Part shown: piece by piece, positions 1 through 9,492 of the stretch
Numbering within the stretch: the first letter of the stretch is position 1
How the letters are laid out: each line of letters begins with the position of its first letter
DNA from: Clostridiales bacterium
GTDB lineage: Bacteria > Bacillota > Clostridia > Lachnospirales > Lachnospiraceae
Length of the DNA stretch: 64,000 nt
Assembly (NCBI GenBank): GCA_021202925.1
Contig: JAJQCD010000014.1
Coordinates: 62,001 to 126,000, forward strand
Reading direction: 5' to 3'
Notes under the pieces: model-generated
Told to the model about the DNA's origin: nothing
Seen by the model: the letters and a program-made list of their open reading frames with translations, nothing else
Databases searched by the model: none
Translations under genes and position numbers: made by a program

Positions 1-644
1 GTTGACAACGGGAAACACACAATGAAGAACAACAAACCACTGACAATATAGGCCGGGGCATACGCACCGCCGGTCGTTGCTCCGGTTACGAAGCTGTAGG
101 TCAGCGAAATCAGGTCCGCCCCACCTACAATATAAAGACAGGAGGTATTTTTAATCAGATTGACGACCTGATTGACCATCGGCGGCAGGATAATCTTGAT
201 ACTCTGCGGCAGGATAATGTGATACATCATTCCTCCATAAGCAAAGCCCTGCGACTGTGCCGCCTCAAACTGTCCTTTGGGAATGGATTCAATTCCAGCC
301 CGGATAACCTCAGACATATAGGCGCCGTGATAGATCCCAAGCGAAAGGGTTCCTGTAATCTGGATTCCCATACTTTTTCCCGCAAACGCAAGTGCATAAT
401 ACAGGAAACACAGCTGCAGCAAGAGAGGGGTATTCTGTATTAGTTCGACATAAACCCGGCTCACCGCCTTCAAAGGCTTCTTTCCACTGGTTGCCATCAG
501 GCCAAAGATGGTTCCCAGGACAAATGCCAGAACCAGCCCGAAGATGGCTGTCTTTGCCGTATTGGCCAGCCCCAGAAGAAATGTTCCCCGGAACGTCCAT
601 ACCTTCCCCCATGCGTCTGCGCTAAACAATCCGGACATATCCAT
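1..644 (-). CDS. Amino-acid ABC transporter permease (HisM/GlnP type), C-terminus runs off the window
   Basis: Reverse-strand translation from ATG at 644: MDMSGLFSADAWGKVWTFRGTFLLGLANTAKTAIFGLVLAFVLGTIFGLMA...ELIQNTPLLLQLCFLYYALAF...GAYMSEVIRAGIESIPKGQFEAAQSQGF. Not in the ORF track because it is open at the edge. Confidence 0.9.
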   Translation of the reverse strand, partial: MDMSGLFSADAWGKVWTFRGTFLLGLANTAKTAIFGLVLAFVLGTIFGLMATSGKKPLKAVSRVYVELIQNTPLLLQLCFLYYALAFAGKSMGIQITGTLSLGIYHGAYMSEVIRAGIESIPKGQFEAAQSQGFAYGGMMYHIILPQSIKIILPPMVNQVVNLIKNTSCLYIVGGADLISLTYSFVTGATTGGAYAPAYIVSGLLFFIVCFPLS

Positions 645-799
645 CCTCCTTCTGCTTCATCCGGCCGGTTTCCATATCAGCAGGTGGCTCCGTATCCGTA
701 TTACGCGAAGCCGCCTGCCAGCCGCCAGAGTATTCCTTCCGTTTACCGGTCATCTTCCATGGCTGAGATAACCGGAATCCGGTGTGATGCAACCCGCAC

Positions 800-1744
800 T
801 TAATTCAGGCTGTATTCTTCAATCAGGCCATCAATCGTGCCGTCCTCCAGCCATCCGGTGATCAGTTCCTCACACAGTTCGGAAACGCCGGAACCCTTGG
901 TCGTCGCGATTCCATACTGCTGCGGAGCAAACTGCTCATCAATGTAGGTACGGGAATCCGTGTTGTAAACAGCGAGGATGGACTTATCCACACAGAACGC
1001 GTCAACCTCTCCTGCACTCAGCGCCGTCGAAATGGTCGGATAATCGTCATACTGCTGGAACGAAATTCCTTCCGTCCAGGTCGCTGGATCAAACGTCTCC
1101 GCATCATAATCATCCGCACTGAGGAATCCACCCTCGATCATGGCTTCCACCAAGGACTTTGCGGAAGTAGAACCAGAAGAAACACCAACCTTTGCGTCCT
1201 TCAGTCCCTCCAGGGAAGTAATCCCTGAAGACTGCTCCACCAGAACCGTTACATAATCCGTATAATATGGCGTGGTGAAATCCCAGGTCTGCTTTCTCTC
1301 ATCGGTGATCGTAAAGGTTGCAAGCACGCAGTCGATGTCCCCGGAATCCAGCAGCTCGCCGCGCGTCGCTGCGGTCACAGCCGTGTACTCAACGTCCACG
1401 CCGAGATAATCGGCGATCTTCTGCGCCAGGTCAATCTCCATGCCGGAATATTCGCCGGTCAGCGTATCCTGATAGCCAAACCCGATGACCGCATTCTTTA
1501 CACCGACACGCAGAACGCCGCGATCCACGATTGCCTGCACATCCTCTGCGAGCTCTCCTTCCGCAGCTGCTTCTGTCTCAGCCGCCTCTGCCTCAGCCGT
1601 CTCTTCCGTCGCCTCGGTCGCGGCCGCTGTCGTCTCCGCTGGTGCTGCCGTCGTCTCCGTCGTGCTGCTCCCACATCCGGCAAGCATCATCGCCGACATC
1701 CCGGCTGCCATCGCCATCGAAATCACTCTCTTCCAATCCTTCAT
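800..1744 (-). CDS. Amino-acid ABC transporter substrate-binding lipoprotein
   Basis: Start set at MKDWKRVISMAMAAGMSAMMLAGCGSS (lipobox); SBP family 3 body (GVLRVGVKNAVIGFGYQD..., YSGMEIDLAQKIADYLG). Confidence 0.92.
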   Translation of the reverse strand: MKDWKRVISMAMAAGMSAMMLAGCGSSTTETTAAPAETTAAATEATEETAEAEAAETEAAAEGELAEDVQAIVDRGVLRVGVKNAVIGFGYQDTLTGEYSGMEIDLAQKIADYLGVDVEYTAVTAATRGELLDSGDIDCVLATFTITDERKQTWDFTTPYYTDYVTVLVEQSSGITSLEGLKDAKVGVSSGSTSAKSLVEAMIEGGFLSADDYDAETFDPATWTEGISFQQYDDYPTISTALSAGEVDAFCVDKSILAVYNTDSRTYIDEQFAPQQYGIATTKGSGVSELCEELITGWLEDGTIDGLIEEYSLN

Positions 1745-1886
1745 AATGTTCTCCTCCTTGCTTCCTCTTGCTGATAACGATTCCGGAAGATGGATTCCCA
1801 TCTGTCCGCAAACGTTACATGATTTGATACTATCTGAGAAGGCCCGGCTTCACAAAAACCCTGCCATATCTCCATCCATGCATCCA

Positions 1887-2609
1887 TTAGCGGATAATCT
1901 TTCCCAGGAACTGCCTGACCCGTTCGTTTTCCGGATTCTCAAAGAAATGTTCCGGTGTTCCTTCCTCAATGATCTGGCCGTCCGCCATAAAGACGACCCG
2001 GTCCGCTACCTGTCGGGCAAATCCCATCTCATGCGTTACAACGACCATCGTGATGTTTTCCCTGGCCAGTTTGATCATCACGTCCAGCACCTCCTGGATC
2101 GTCTCCGGATCCAGCGCCGAAGTCGGTTCGTCAAACAGGATGATCTTCGTCTGCGCACACAGCGCCCGCGCAATCGCAATCCGCTGCTGCTGGCCGCCTG
2201 ACAGCGTCGTCGGATAGACATGCGCCTTATCGGTCAGACCGACAACCTCCAGATAATGATAGGCCAGCTCCTCCGCTTCCTTCCTTGATTTGTGATGAAG
2301 CTTGATCGGCGCCAGCGTCAGATTCTTCAGCACCGTCATATGAGGATAGAGGTTAAACTGCTGGAATACCATCGAAGTCGTCTCCCGCACGACCCTGGTC
2401 TTATTCTTCGAAGTCAGCTCCATGCCATCGATATAGACATGGCCGCTGGTCGGCTCCTCCAGAAAGTTCATGCAACGCACGGTTGTCGACTTTCCGGAAC
2501 CGGAAGGACCAATGATCACCAGCTTCTCTCCTTCCTTCACTTCCAGATTGACGTCCTTCAGGACGTGCAGATCGCCAAAATATTTGTTTACATGTTCCAA
2601 CTTAATCAT
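1887..2609 (-). CDS. Amino-acid ABC transporter ATP-binding protein (GlnQ type)
   Basis: Start MIKLEHVNKYFGDLHVL; Walker A GPSGSGKST, signature LSGGQQQR, Walker B IILFDEPTSALDPE. Confidence 0.93.
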   Translation of the reverse strand: MIKLEHVNKYFGDLHVLKDVNLEVKEGEKLVIIGPSGSGKSTTVRCMNFLEEPTSGHVYIDGMELTSKNKTRVVRETTSMVFQQFNLYPHMTVLKNLTLAPIKLHHKSRKEAEELAYHYLEVVGLTDKAHVYPTTLSGGQQQRIAIARALCAQTKIILFDEPTSALDPETIQEVLDVMIKLARENITMVVVTHEMGFARQVADRVVFMADGQIIEEGTPEHFFENPENERVRQFLGKIIR

Positions 2610-2684
2610 AAACCAGGCACCTCTCTGTCCAATTCGCGCTCCGACCGGACACCGAAACATCCATTGTTGCAACGCTCTGCCACG

Positions 2685-2716
2685 AAAAAAGAGGGTTTGT
2701 GCCTACTCACAAACCC
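2685..2716 (-). terminator. Intrinsic terminator/attenuator hairpin in the leader of the ABC operon
   Basis: Minus strand reads GGGGTTTGTGagtaggCACAAACCCTCTTTTTTCG: 9-10 bp stem followed by T6. Confidence 0.8.
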
Positions 2717-2733
2717 CCTTGTCGTTAACAAAG

Positions 2734-2762
2734 AGTATACATAACATTTCCGCTTTTGTCAA
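2734..2762 (-). promoter_or_regulatory. Sigma-70-like promoter TTGACA-N17-TATACT
   Basis: Minus strand: TTGACA (2757-2762), 17-bp spacer, TATACT (2734-2739). Confidence 0.75.
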
Positions 2763-2839
2763 GCTTAAAATTTCACAATTTGCTGTGGTCATGCTTTACC
2801 ACGGTGCAAAGTGACAGTATCCGTCACTTCGTCATTCAA

Positions 2840-4420
2840 TCAGATGTTCAGCAGGTCACTGTATACGCTCAATGCACCGTCCGTATCATGTGCAAGCACA
2901 CGCTTCGCCAGAACCTTGCCCAGCTGCACACCTTCCTGATCAAAGCTGTTCACGTTCCACACAAACCCCTGGAACATCACCTTGTTCTCGAAATGCGCCA
3001 GCAGAGCGCCCACGGTTCTCGGATTCACCTGATCGCCGATGATAATGCTGGACGGACGACCGCCTTCAAAATTCTTATTGCGGTTCTCATCTTCCTTGCC
3101 GCAGGCAAAGGCTACGATCTGCGCAGCTACGTTCGCGCACAGCTTCTGCTGGCTCGTGCTGTCCTGGATCACAACGTCTGTCTCCAGCTGGTTGTTGCGA
3201 TATCCGATGAACTGCAGCGGCACAATCGATGTCCCCTGATGCAGGAGCTGATAGAAGGAATGCTGTCCATTCGTTCCGGGCTCGCCAAAGATTACCGGGC
3301 CGGTCTCATAGCTGACACGCTCGCCAAAACGGTTCACACTCTTGCCGTTGGACTCCATATCCAGCTGCTGCAGATGAGCCGGGAAGCGGCTGAGCGCCTG
3401 CGAATACGGAAGAACCGCAGTACACAGATAGCCGAGCACGTTGCGCTCATAGACGCCGATCAGCGCATCCAGCATGGACGGATTCTGCAACACATCCTTA
3501 TTCGTTGCCAGCTTGTCCTCTTCTGCCATACCGGCCAGAAAATCTGCGAACACCTCCGGCCCAAATGCCAGCGACAGAACCGCGCCGCCAACCGCCGAAC
3601 TGGAAGAATACCGTCCGCCGATATAATCGTCCATAAAGAACGCCGCCAGATAATCGTCGCTCTTTGCTAACGGAGAAGTCTCGCTGGTGACTGCGATCAT
3701 ATGCTTCGACGTATCCAGACCCGCATTCTTCAGGGCATCCTTCACAAAAGATTCGTTGGTCAGCGTCTCCAGCGTCGTACCGGACTTTGAAACCAGTACA
3801 AACAGAGAATGAGCCACGTCAATCGAATTCAGGACAGCCGCCGCGTCATCCGGATCCACGTTGCTGATGAACTTCGCTTCCATCTTGAAGGTGCCATTCT
3901 TCTTCGCCCAGTTCTCCAGAGCCAGATAAATCGCACGCGGCCCCAGATCGCTGCCGCCAATACCAATCTGGACAACCGTCGTGAACTTCTCCCCCGCCGC
4001 ATTCGTGATCTCGCCTGCATGCACCTTATTCGCGAACTCCGCGATCCTCTGCTGCTGCGTGGTATAGAAAACGCGCTTATCTACGCCGTCTGCCGTCACT
4101 GTCTCGCCCAGCTGGCCGCGAACCAGATGGTGAAGCACCAGGCGCTTCTCACCGGTATTGACCACCGCGCCATTATACAGAGTCTCGAACTTCTCGGACA
4201 GCTGCGCCTCCTCGGCCAGCTTCACCAGATCCGCCAGGATCGCGTCGTCAACCTGCTTTGCCGCATAATTGTAAACAAGCCCCTCTGCCATCGGAACACT
4301 GTACTTCTTCACGCGCTCCGCTCCGCTCTCTCCGGACATGACCTCTTTGAGGTTTACACGATCCGCCTTCAAAAGCTCCTGATAGGACGCCAGCGTGTCC
4401 AGGTTGTTCCAGTTAATCAT
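2840..4420 (-). CDS. pgi: Glucose-6-phosphate isomerase
   Basis: Start MINWNNLDTLASYQELL; PGI motifs VQIGIGGSDLGPRAIYLAL, SKSGTTLETLTN, GGRYSSSSAVGGAVLSLAFG, LDMESNGKS. Confidence 0.95.
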   Translation of the reverse strand: MINWNNLDTLASYQELLKADRVNLKEVMSGESGAERVKKYSVPMAEGLVYNYAAKQVDDAILADLVKLAEEAQLSEKFETLYNGAVVNTGEKRLVLHHLVRGQLGETVTADGVDKRVFYTTQQQRIAEFANKVHAGEITNAAGEKFTTVVQIGIGGSDLGPRAIYLALENWAKKNGTFKMEAKFISNVDPDDAAAVLNSIDVAHSLFVLVSKSGTTLETLTNESFVKDALKNAGLDTSKHMIAVTSETSPLAKSDDYLAAFFMDDYIGGRYSSSSAVGGAVLSLAFGPEVFADFLAGMAEEDKLATNKDVLQNPSMLDALIGVYERNVLGYLCTAVLPYSQALSRFPAHLQQLDMESNGKSVNRFGERVSYETGPVIFGEPGTNGQHSFYQLLHQGTSIVPLQFIGYRNNQLETDVVIQDSTSQQKLCANVAAQIVAFACGKEDENRNKNFEGGRPSSIIIGDQVNPRTVGALLAHFENKVMFQGFVWNVNSFDQEGVQLGKVLAKRVLAHDTDGALSVYSDLLNI

Positions 4421-4552
4421 AGTAAAATACCCTCCTTGATGTGTGATTGATTCGGACGTCTGACAGGCCCCGCCATCTGCCGTTTCCATCGATTGCCCGA
4501 ATATTGACAACTGAGTCAATTATACTATCAAATCGGCCTGAATTCAAGCACT

Positions 4553-5878
4553 TCACGACGCTGCAACAATTCGCCCCGTTTCCTGCTCATACACCAGCTT
4601 CGTGCCGTAGGGCTGACTGTATTCCGTCAAATGCCGCGCGATGGCCGCCCCCGTCTCCGGATCCGCACAGACCGGAATCCCACGGCTCAGCGCACGCGGA
4701 CTGTTCATATGGAGATCAATAGGGATCAGGCTCCAGGACAGAGCACCGTCCTCCCAGTCCAGCTCAAGCAGGCAATTCTCTGAGAAACGCCGCTCCGCAT
4801 GGAAACCAATGAAATTTCCCTCCTTGTCTTTCGCGCGGTTCCGATGAAGATCAGACGGTCTGCTGTCCACATCATATCCATAGCTCTCATACATCTCCGG
4901 TGCAATGATCGATTCTCCTGCCTCAAATTCCATCAGAAGGCTTCCCAGATTATAGAAAATCGGCTTCCCTTTGTAAATTTCCACGCCGCGCAGGAAATGA
5001 GCGCCGTGACAGGCCACCACATCTGCTCCTGCGTCAATCGCATTCCTTGCCAGCTTCTCAATGAATTCCGGCGGGCGGGAGGCATACCAGTTTTCATTCA
5101 GCCCCTCGTGCGTATGCAGGCTGAAAATAGTAAGGTCAGAGCGATGGGACGCATCCCGGACACTCTTCATCACCTCGGCAGCGTCTTTTTCATTTGCATA
5201 AGTACGAACATATGCATGGTCTCCACGCTCGATCTGCAGACACCCTTCAAACAGTGAACCAAAACGAAAGCTGTCATTTCCCTGAGGCGGGTACGTCTCT
5301 ACCCGGCATCCTTCATCCATGCTCGCACGCGTACCAAGGGCAACGTCAATCTGCTGCAGCTGTGCAAACATCTCATCGGGAAGCACATACGCTCTTCCCC
5401 AACGCAGAGGATTGCAGCCCGGCCGTGCGGCGACCGCCGCGCCGCTGTCGCTGGCCGCGAAGACCTCCGAGCGGGTCGTGCCGGTCGCCACGATCCCGAC
5501 GCGTCCGGATGGAGTGTCCAGGAAACGCGGCAGACGGGCGTCACGCAGGTTCCGCCCTACACCACAGGGGATCAGCCCTCTTTTCTCCGCCCCGCGAATC
5601 GTATCCATCACACCTTCCCACCCATAATCACCGGTATGGTTGTTGACAAAGCCCACCATTTTCAGATTCAGGTCGGTGAACTCATCCAGGGTGGCCGGTC
5701 TCACCGACGTCATATAGCCACGCCCACAGGCCGGCGGCGTCTCCGGCTCCGGCGTACAGAATTCTGCATTCACAAAAGCCCCGTCGGCCTGACGGAGCAG
5801 ATTTACCAGACGAACGTCCAGTCTCGATGCCAGATTGCGACTCGAAAACAGCGCATCGCCACAAACAACAAATTTCAT
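4553..5878 (-). CDS. CapA-family (PGA_cap) metallophosphatase-like protein without signal peptide
   Basis: Start MKFVVCGDALFSSRN; GFVNNHTGDYGWEG, VVACHGAHFLRGVEIYKGKPIFYNLGSLL are CapA-family motifs. Confidence 0.85.
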   Translation of the reverse strand: MKFVVCGDALFSSRNLASRLDVRLVNLLRQADGAFVNAEFCTPEPETPPACGRGYMTSVRPATLDEFTDLNLKMVGFVNNHTGDYGWEGVMDTIRGAEKRGLIPCGVGRNLRDARLPRFLDTPSGRVGIVATGTTRSEVFAASDSGAAVAARPGCNPLRWGRAYVLPDEMFAQLQQIDVALGTRASMDEGCRVETYPPQGNDSFRFGSLFEGCLQIERGDHAYVRTYANEKDAAEVMKSVRDASHRSDLTIFSLHTHEGLNENWYASRPPEFIEKLARNAIDAGADVVACHGAHFLRGVEIYKGKPIFYNLGSLLMEFEAGESIIAPEMYESYGYDVDSRPSDLHRNRAKDKEGNFIGFHAERRFSENCLLELDWEDGALSWSLIPIDLHMNSPRALSRGIPVCADPETGAAIARHLTEYSQPYGTKLVYEQETGRIVAAS

Positions 5879-5900
5879 CCTCTCAGATTCCTTTTCTATC

Positions 5901-6638
5901 CTATTTCGCTGACATATGTCGCAAAAACTGCTTCGTCTCCTCTTCCCGGGTATGATCGAAGACTTCCTCCGGCGTGCCATGCTCCACGATTCGTCCCGCT
6001 GAAAAGAACGCAATATGATCCGAAACATCCCTTGCAAAATTCATCTCATGCGTAACAATGATCATTGTGCGGCCCTCGTCCGCGATCGAGCGAATGACAT
6101 CCAGCACACCGCCGATCATTTCCGGATCCAGGGCGCTGGTCGGTTCGTCCAGAAGAATCACCTTCGGATTCAATGCCAGCGCACGGGCAATCCCCACCCG
6201 TTGCTGCTGCCCGCCCGAAAGCTGATGCGGATAATATTTCATCCGGTCGGCCAGTCCCACACGGCGCAGTTCCTCTTCTGCAATCTCCTTTGCTTCCGCC
6301 TCACTTTTGCCCTGGACAATAACAAGCCCCTCCATGACATTCTCCAGTGCGGTGCGATGCCGGAAAAGATTGTAGGACTGAAAAACCATGGCCGTATTGC
6401 GTCGCAGCGTCAGAATGTCTGCCTTTGTCGCGTGACTGGTATCCACACGGATTTCGTCCAGCGTAATGATTCCCGAATCGGCCGGTTCCAGGAAATTGAT
6501 CGTGCGCAGGCAGGTCGACTTTCCGCTGCCACTGGAACCGATAATCGACACAACCTGACCGGTTTCTACCGTCAGATCAACGCCGCAAAGGACGTGATTC
6601 TTTCCGAAGGATTTATCCATCCTTTCCAGTTTAATCAT
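5901..6638 (-). CDS. Amino-acid ABC transporter ATP-binding protein
   Basis: MIKLERMDKSFGKNHVL; GSSGSGKST, LSGGQQQRVGIARAL, VILLDEPTSALDPE. Confidence 0.93.
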   Translation of the reverse strand: MIKLERMDKSFGKNHVLCGVDLTVETGQVVSIIGSSGSGKSTCLRTINFLEPADSGIITLDEIRVDTSHATKADILTLRRNTAMVFQSYNLFRHRTALENVMEGLVIVQGKSEAEAKEIAEEELRRVGLADRMKYYPHQLSGGQQQRVGIARALALNPKVILLDEPTSALDPEMIGGVLDVIRSIADEGRTMIIVTHEMNFARDVSDHIAFFSAGRIVEHGTPEEVFDHTREEETKQFLRHMSAK

Positions 6639-7359
6639 CGTCGTCCACCTCCCGGTCCATGATATTAAAGCGTTTCTCCAGCTTGTTGATCACAAACTCG
6701 ATCAGAATACACATCACCCAGTACAGGAGCGCCAGGCCGATGTACACCTCAAAGAAACGCATATTGTTGCCGGACACGACCTTTGCCTTTCCCATCATAT
6801 CCATGACACCGATGGTAAACGCAAGAGAAGTAGATTTCACCAGGCTGATCAGACTGTTCCCCAGATTAGGGATCGCAACGATCATGGCCTGCGGCAGAAT
6901 TACACGGCGCATGGTCTGTGCGCCGGTCATACCGATGGAATACGCCGCTTCAATGTCTTTATAGTCCACCGAGAGGATGGACGCCCGCAGCGTCTCTGCC
7001 ATATAAGCCGCCTCATTCAGGGAAAACGCGACAAAGACAAACGCCATACTGGGAATACTGTTAATATTGAACGAAGTATTGAATTTATAATTGAATATAT
7101 TCAGCATCACCGGAATCCCATAATACGACAGGAAAATCTGTACCAGTAACGGGGTTCCTCTCATAAATGAAATGTACACGGTCGCAATCTGCGTGAGTAC
7201 CGGCCATTTCTTAATCCGGAACAAAGCCAGTAGAAAGCCCAGAATGATGCCGATGATAGCGGCCACCACGGCGATCTCTAACGTCACCGGAATGTTGGGA
7301 ATAATACGCCAGATGCCTTCGACAATGGCGGAAGGTTTAAATAAATTCACATTGACCAC
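6631..7359 (-). CDS. Amino-acid ABC transporter permease
   Basis: ISFMRGTPLLVQIFLSYYGIP..., AAYMAETLRASILSVDYKDIEAAYSIGMT: HisM/GlnP permease motifs. Confidence 0.92.
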   Translation of the reverse strand: MVNVNLFKPSAIVEGIWRIIPNIPVTLEIAVVAAIIGIILGFLLALFRIKKWPVLTQIATVYISFMRGTPLLVQIFLSYYGIPVMLNIFNYKFNTSFNINSIPSMAFVFVAFSLNEAAYMAETLRASILSVDYKDIEAAYSIGMTGAQTMRRVILPQAMIVAIPNLGNSLISLVKSTSLAFTIGVMDMMGKAKVVSGNNMRFFEVYIGLALLYWVMCILIEFVINKLEKRFNIMDREVDDDD

Positions 7360-7385
7360 CTGTCTGACAGGACAACAGAAATTCC

Positions 7386-7431
7386 CAGGCCAGACACAAA
7401 ACGGTCTCTGGCCGGGGATTTTCTTTCTGAT
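7386..7431 (-). terminator. Intercistronic stem-loop between SBP and permease genes
   Basis: Inverted repeat TCCCCGGCCAGA...TCTGGCCTGGGA on the minus strand between 7449 and 7359. Confidence 0.5.
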
Positions 7432-7448
7432 TCCCTGTCTTTTTTTGC

Positions 7449-8384
7449 TTAATCAACCGGTACGTAATCGTCTCCAAAATACGCAATGCTCAGTTCAGAC
7501 AGCGTTCCGTCTGCCTTGATCTCAGCCAGTCCTGCATCAAACGCCTCCTGAAGCTCAGTATTGTCCTTGCTGAATAACAGCCATGCCTCCGAGATTTCGA
7601 TCTCATCCGCATTCGGAATCTCATACACATTGTACTCATAGCCATATTCTTCTGTCACATTGGTCACATACGTCTGGTTGTAAATGCAGGCGTCATAACG
7701 CCCATTATACAGATCAACCAGCACCGCACTTGCATCCGCATCGGTATACTGGATATCAATCGCATTATCCGGGTTCAGCTCATTGTAGCTCTCCATGAAC
7801 AGCGCATTGGCACGGCCCGCACCACCCGGAACCCGCTTGCCTCCCAGATCATCAATCGTCGTGATGTCTGTATTATCCGGAGCGGTAATCAGCACAATCT
7901 TATTCTTGAAATAAGGTTTCTCCGAGAACAGATACTTCTCCTCACGCTCCGGCTTTTTGGAAATATTGCCGACAATTACATCATACCGATTGGAATCCAG
8001 ACCCACAAACATGGACTCAAATTCTGTAATTTCATACTGAATTGTGCATCCCAGGCGTTCTCCCATCGCATTCAGCATCTCGATCTCATATCCCTGCAGA
8101 TCGCCATTGTCGTCCACATAATTGTACGGCTTCGGCGTTCCCGGAACTGCCACGATGACCGTCTCACCGTCCAGCAGCTTCGCAGATGTCTCCTCCTGCG
8201 TTGTCTCTGCTTCTCCGCTTTCTTCTGTAGCTGCGGAATCCGTTTCCGCCGCAGTCTCCTCCTGCGCCGCCGTTGTCGTCTCAGCCGCAGTCGTCGTAGT
8301 GGTGCTGCTGCTCCCGCCGCACGCTGTCAACACGACAGCAAGCAGTGCCGCCCCGACAACTGACACACCCGTTTTCTTTCTCAT
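7449..8384 (-). CDS. Amino-acid ABC transporter substrate-binding lipoprotein
   Basis: MRKKTGVSVVGAALLAVVLTACGGSSSTTTT lipobox; SBP family 3 body (LQGYEIEMLNAMGERLG). Confidence 0.92.
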   Translation of the reverse strand: MRKKTGVSVVGAALLAVVLTACGGSSSTTTTTAAETTTAAQEETAAETDSAATEESGEAETTQEETSAKLLDGETVIVAVPGTPKPYNYVDDNGDLQGYEIEMLNAMGERLGCTIQYEITEFESMFVGLDSNRYDVIVGNISKKPEREEKYLFSEKPYFKNKIVLITAPDNTDITTIDDLGGKRVPGGAGRANALFMESYNELNPDNAIDIQYTDADASAVLVDLYNGRYDACIYNQTYVTNVTEEYGYEYNVYEIPNADEIEISEAWLLFSKDNTELQEAFDAGLAEIKADGTLSELSIAYFGDDYVPVD

Positions 8385-8609
8385 AATCCACTTCCTCCTT
8401 CATTCCATCGATTGACATAAACATAGCAGAATCGTTGCGCTTTGGCTAATATCTGCTCTCTATGACCAGTTATCGATTTTCACTATTGCGCATCCATCAA
8501 ATAACACACACGAAAAGCACACCGACACTGCAACGCTTTAAATCATATGCTACCACATTTTCCCGGATAATTCAATTTTTTTCTGTCTAATCTGCCAGCC
8601 GCCCCGCGC

Positions 8610-9416
8610 TCACCACGCCCCCACATAACCGATGGTGACGCTGCTGTTCGCGGCGCCCGCCGCCATGGCCTCCGCAATGCCCTTGCCCTCACAGACCGCA
8701 TACAGGAATCCGGCGATAAAGCTGTCCCCGGCTCCCATGGTATCCACGACCTCGCAGGGTACGATCCCGCCGTAATAGAAGCGCGCCCCGTCATAAGCCA
8801 TACTGCCCTTCCCCCCGCGGGTTACCACCATGACCTTCGGCCCTTTTTCCTGCAATGCCGTCAGCTCGCCCTGAAGCTCCTCATCCGTTTTTTCATCGTC
8901 AGCGAAAAAACCATAATCCACATGGGCGATTGCCTTCACCGCGGCGGGATCATACGGCCGTGTAGCAAAGTCATAGGCCACCAGAACGCCGCGCTCCCGG
9001 AGCCGAAACAGTTCGTCCTCGATCGTCCCCCAGAGCCCGGTCACTACCATGTCATATCCCGCCAGGAACTCGATATCCGCATCATCCAGCCGGAAATCCG
9101 CCATGACTCCCTCTTCATATTCACCAAGAATCCGGTCGCCGTCTGCCAGTTTCACATGCGTCACTGCCGTTGCCCCTGGCAGGATTTTCATATGCGACAC
9201 ATCCACGCCTTTTCCCCGGATTGCCGCAATCATCTGCTTTCCGTAATCATCTGTCCCCACCGGGCCGACATAGGCTGTTTCCGCGCCCAGACGCGCCGCA
9301 TAGACGGCTACGTTAACCGGATTCCCACCGGGAAATGCCTTACCGGCTTCATCATAAATGTCCATGCAGTTATCACCTGCAGTAGCAATCCGGATTCTCT
9401 TCCTGTTCTCTGCCAT
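8610..9416 (-). CDS. frlD: PfkB-family sugar kinase, fructoselysine 6-kinase-like
   Basis: Start MAENRKRIRIATAGDNCMDIY; FPGGNPVNVAVYAARLG, VVDTMGAGDSFIAGFL (PfkB signature); adjacent to the FrlB-like SIS gene. Confidence 0.75.
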   Translation of the reverse strand: MAENRKRIRIATAGDNCMDIYDEAGKAFPGGNPVNVAVYAARLGAETAYVGPVGTDDYGKQMIAAIRGKGVDVSHMKILPGATAVTHVKLADGDRILGEYEEGVMADFRLDDADIEFLAGYDMVVTGLWGTIEDELFRLRERGVLVAYDFATRPYDPAAVKAIAHVDYGFFADDEKTDEELQGELTALQEKGPKVMVVTRGGKGSMAYDGARFYYGGIVPCEVVDTMGAGDSFIAGFLYAVCEGKGIAEAMAAGAANSSVTIGYVGAW

Positions 9417-9492
9417 TCTGTCTCTATTCCATTCCGATTTTCCCGGTTCCATAGTTCCTGCCTGATATCCTGTCATGCGGAATCACCGTCGT

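Noticed and set aside
2685-2762. T-box or other riboswitch ahead of the amino-acid ABC operon
   Set aside because: Only about 10-20 nt separate the likely start site from the terminator, too short for a T-box or known aptamer.
2756-3670. 304-aa plus-strand ORF
   Set aside because: Antisense to pgi; no coherent protein features.
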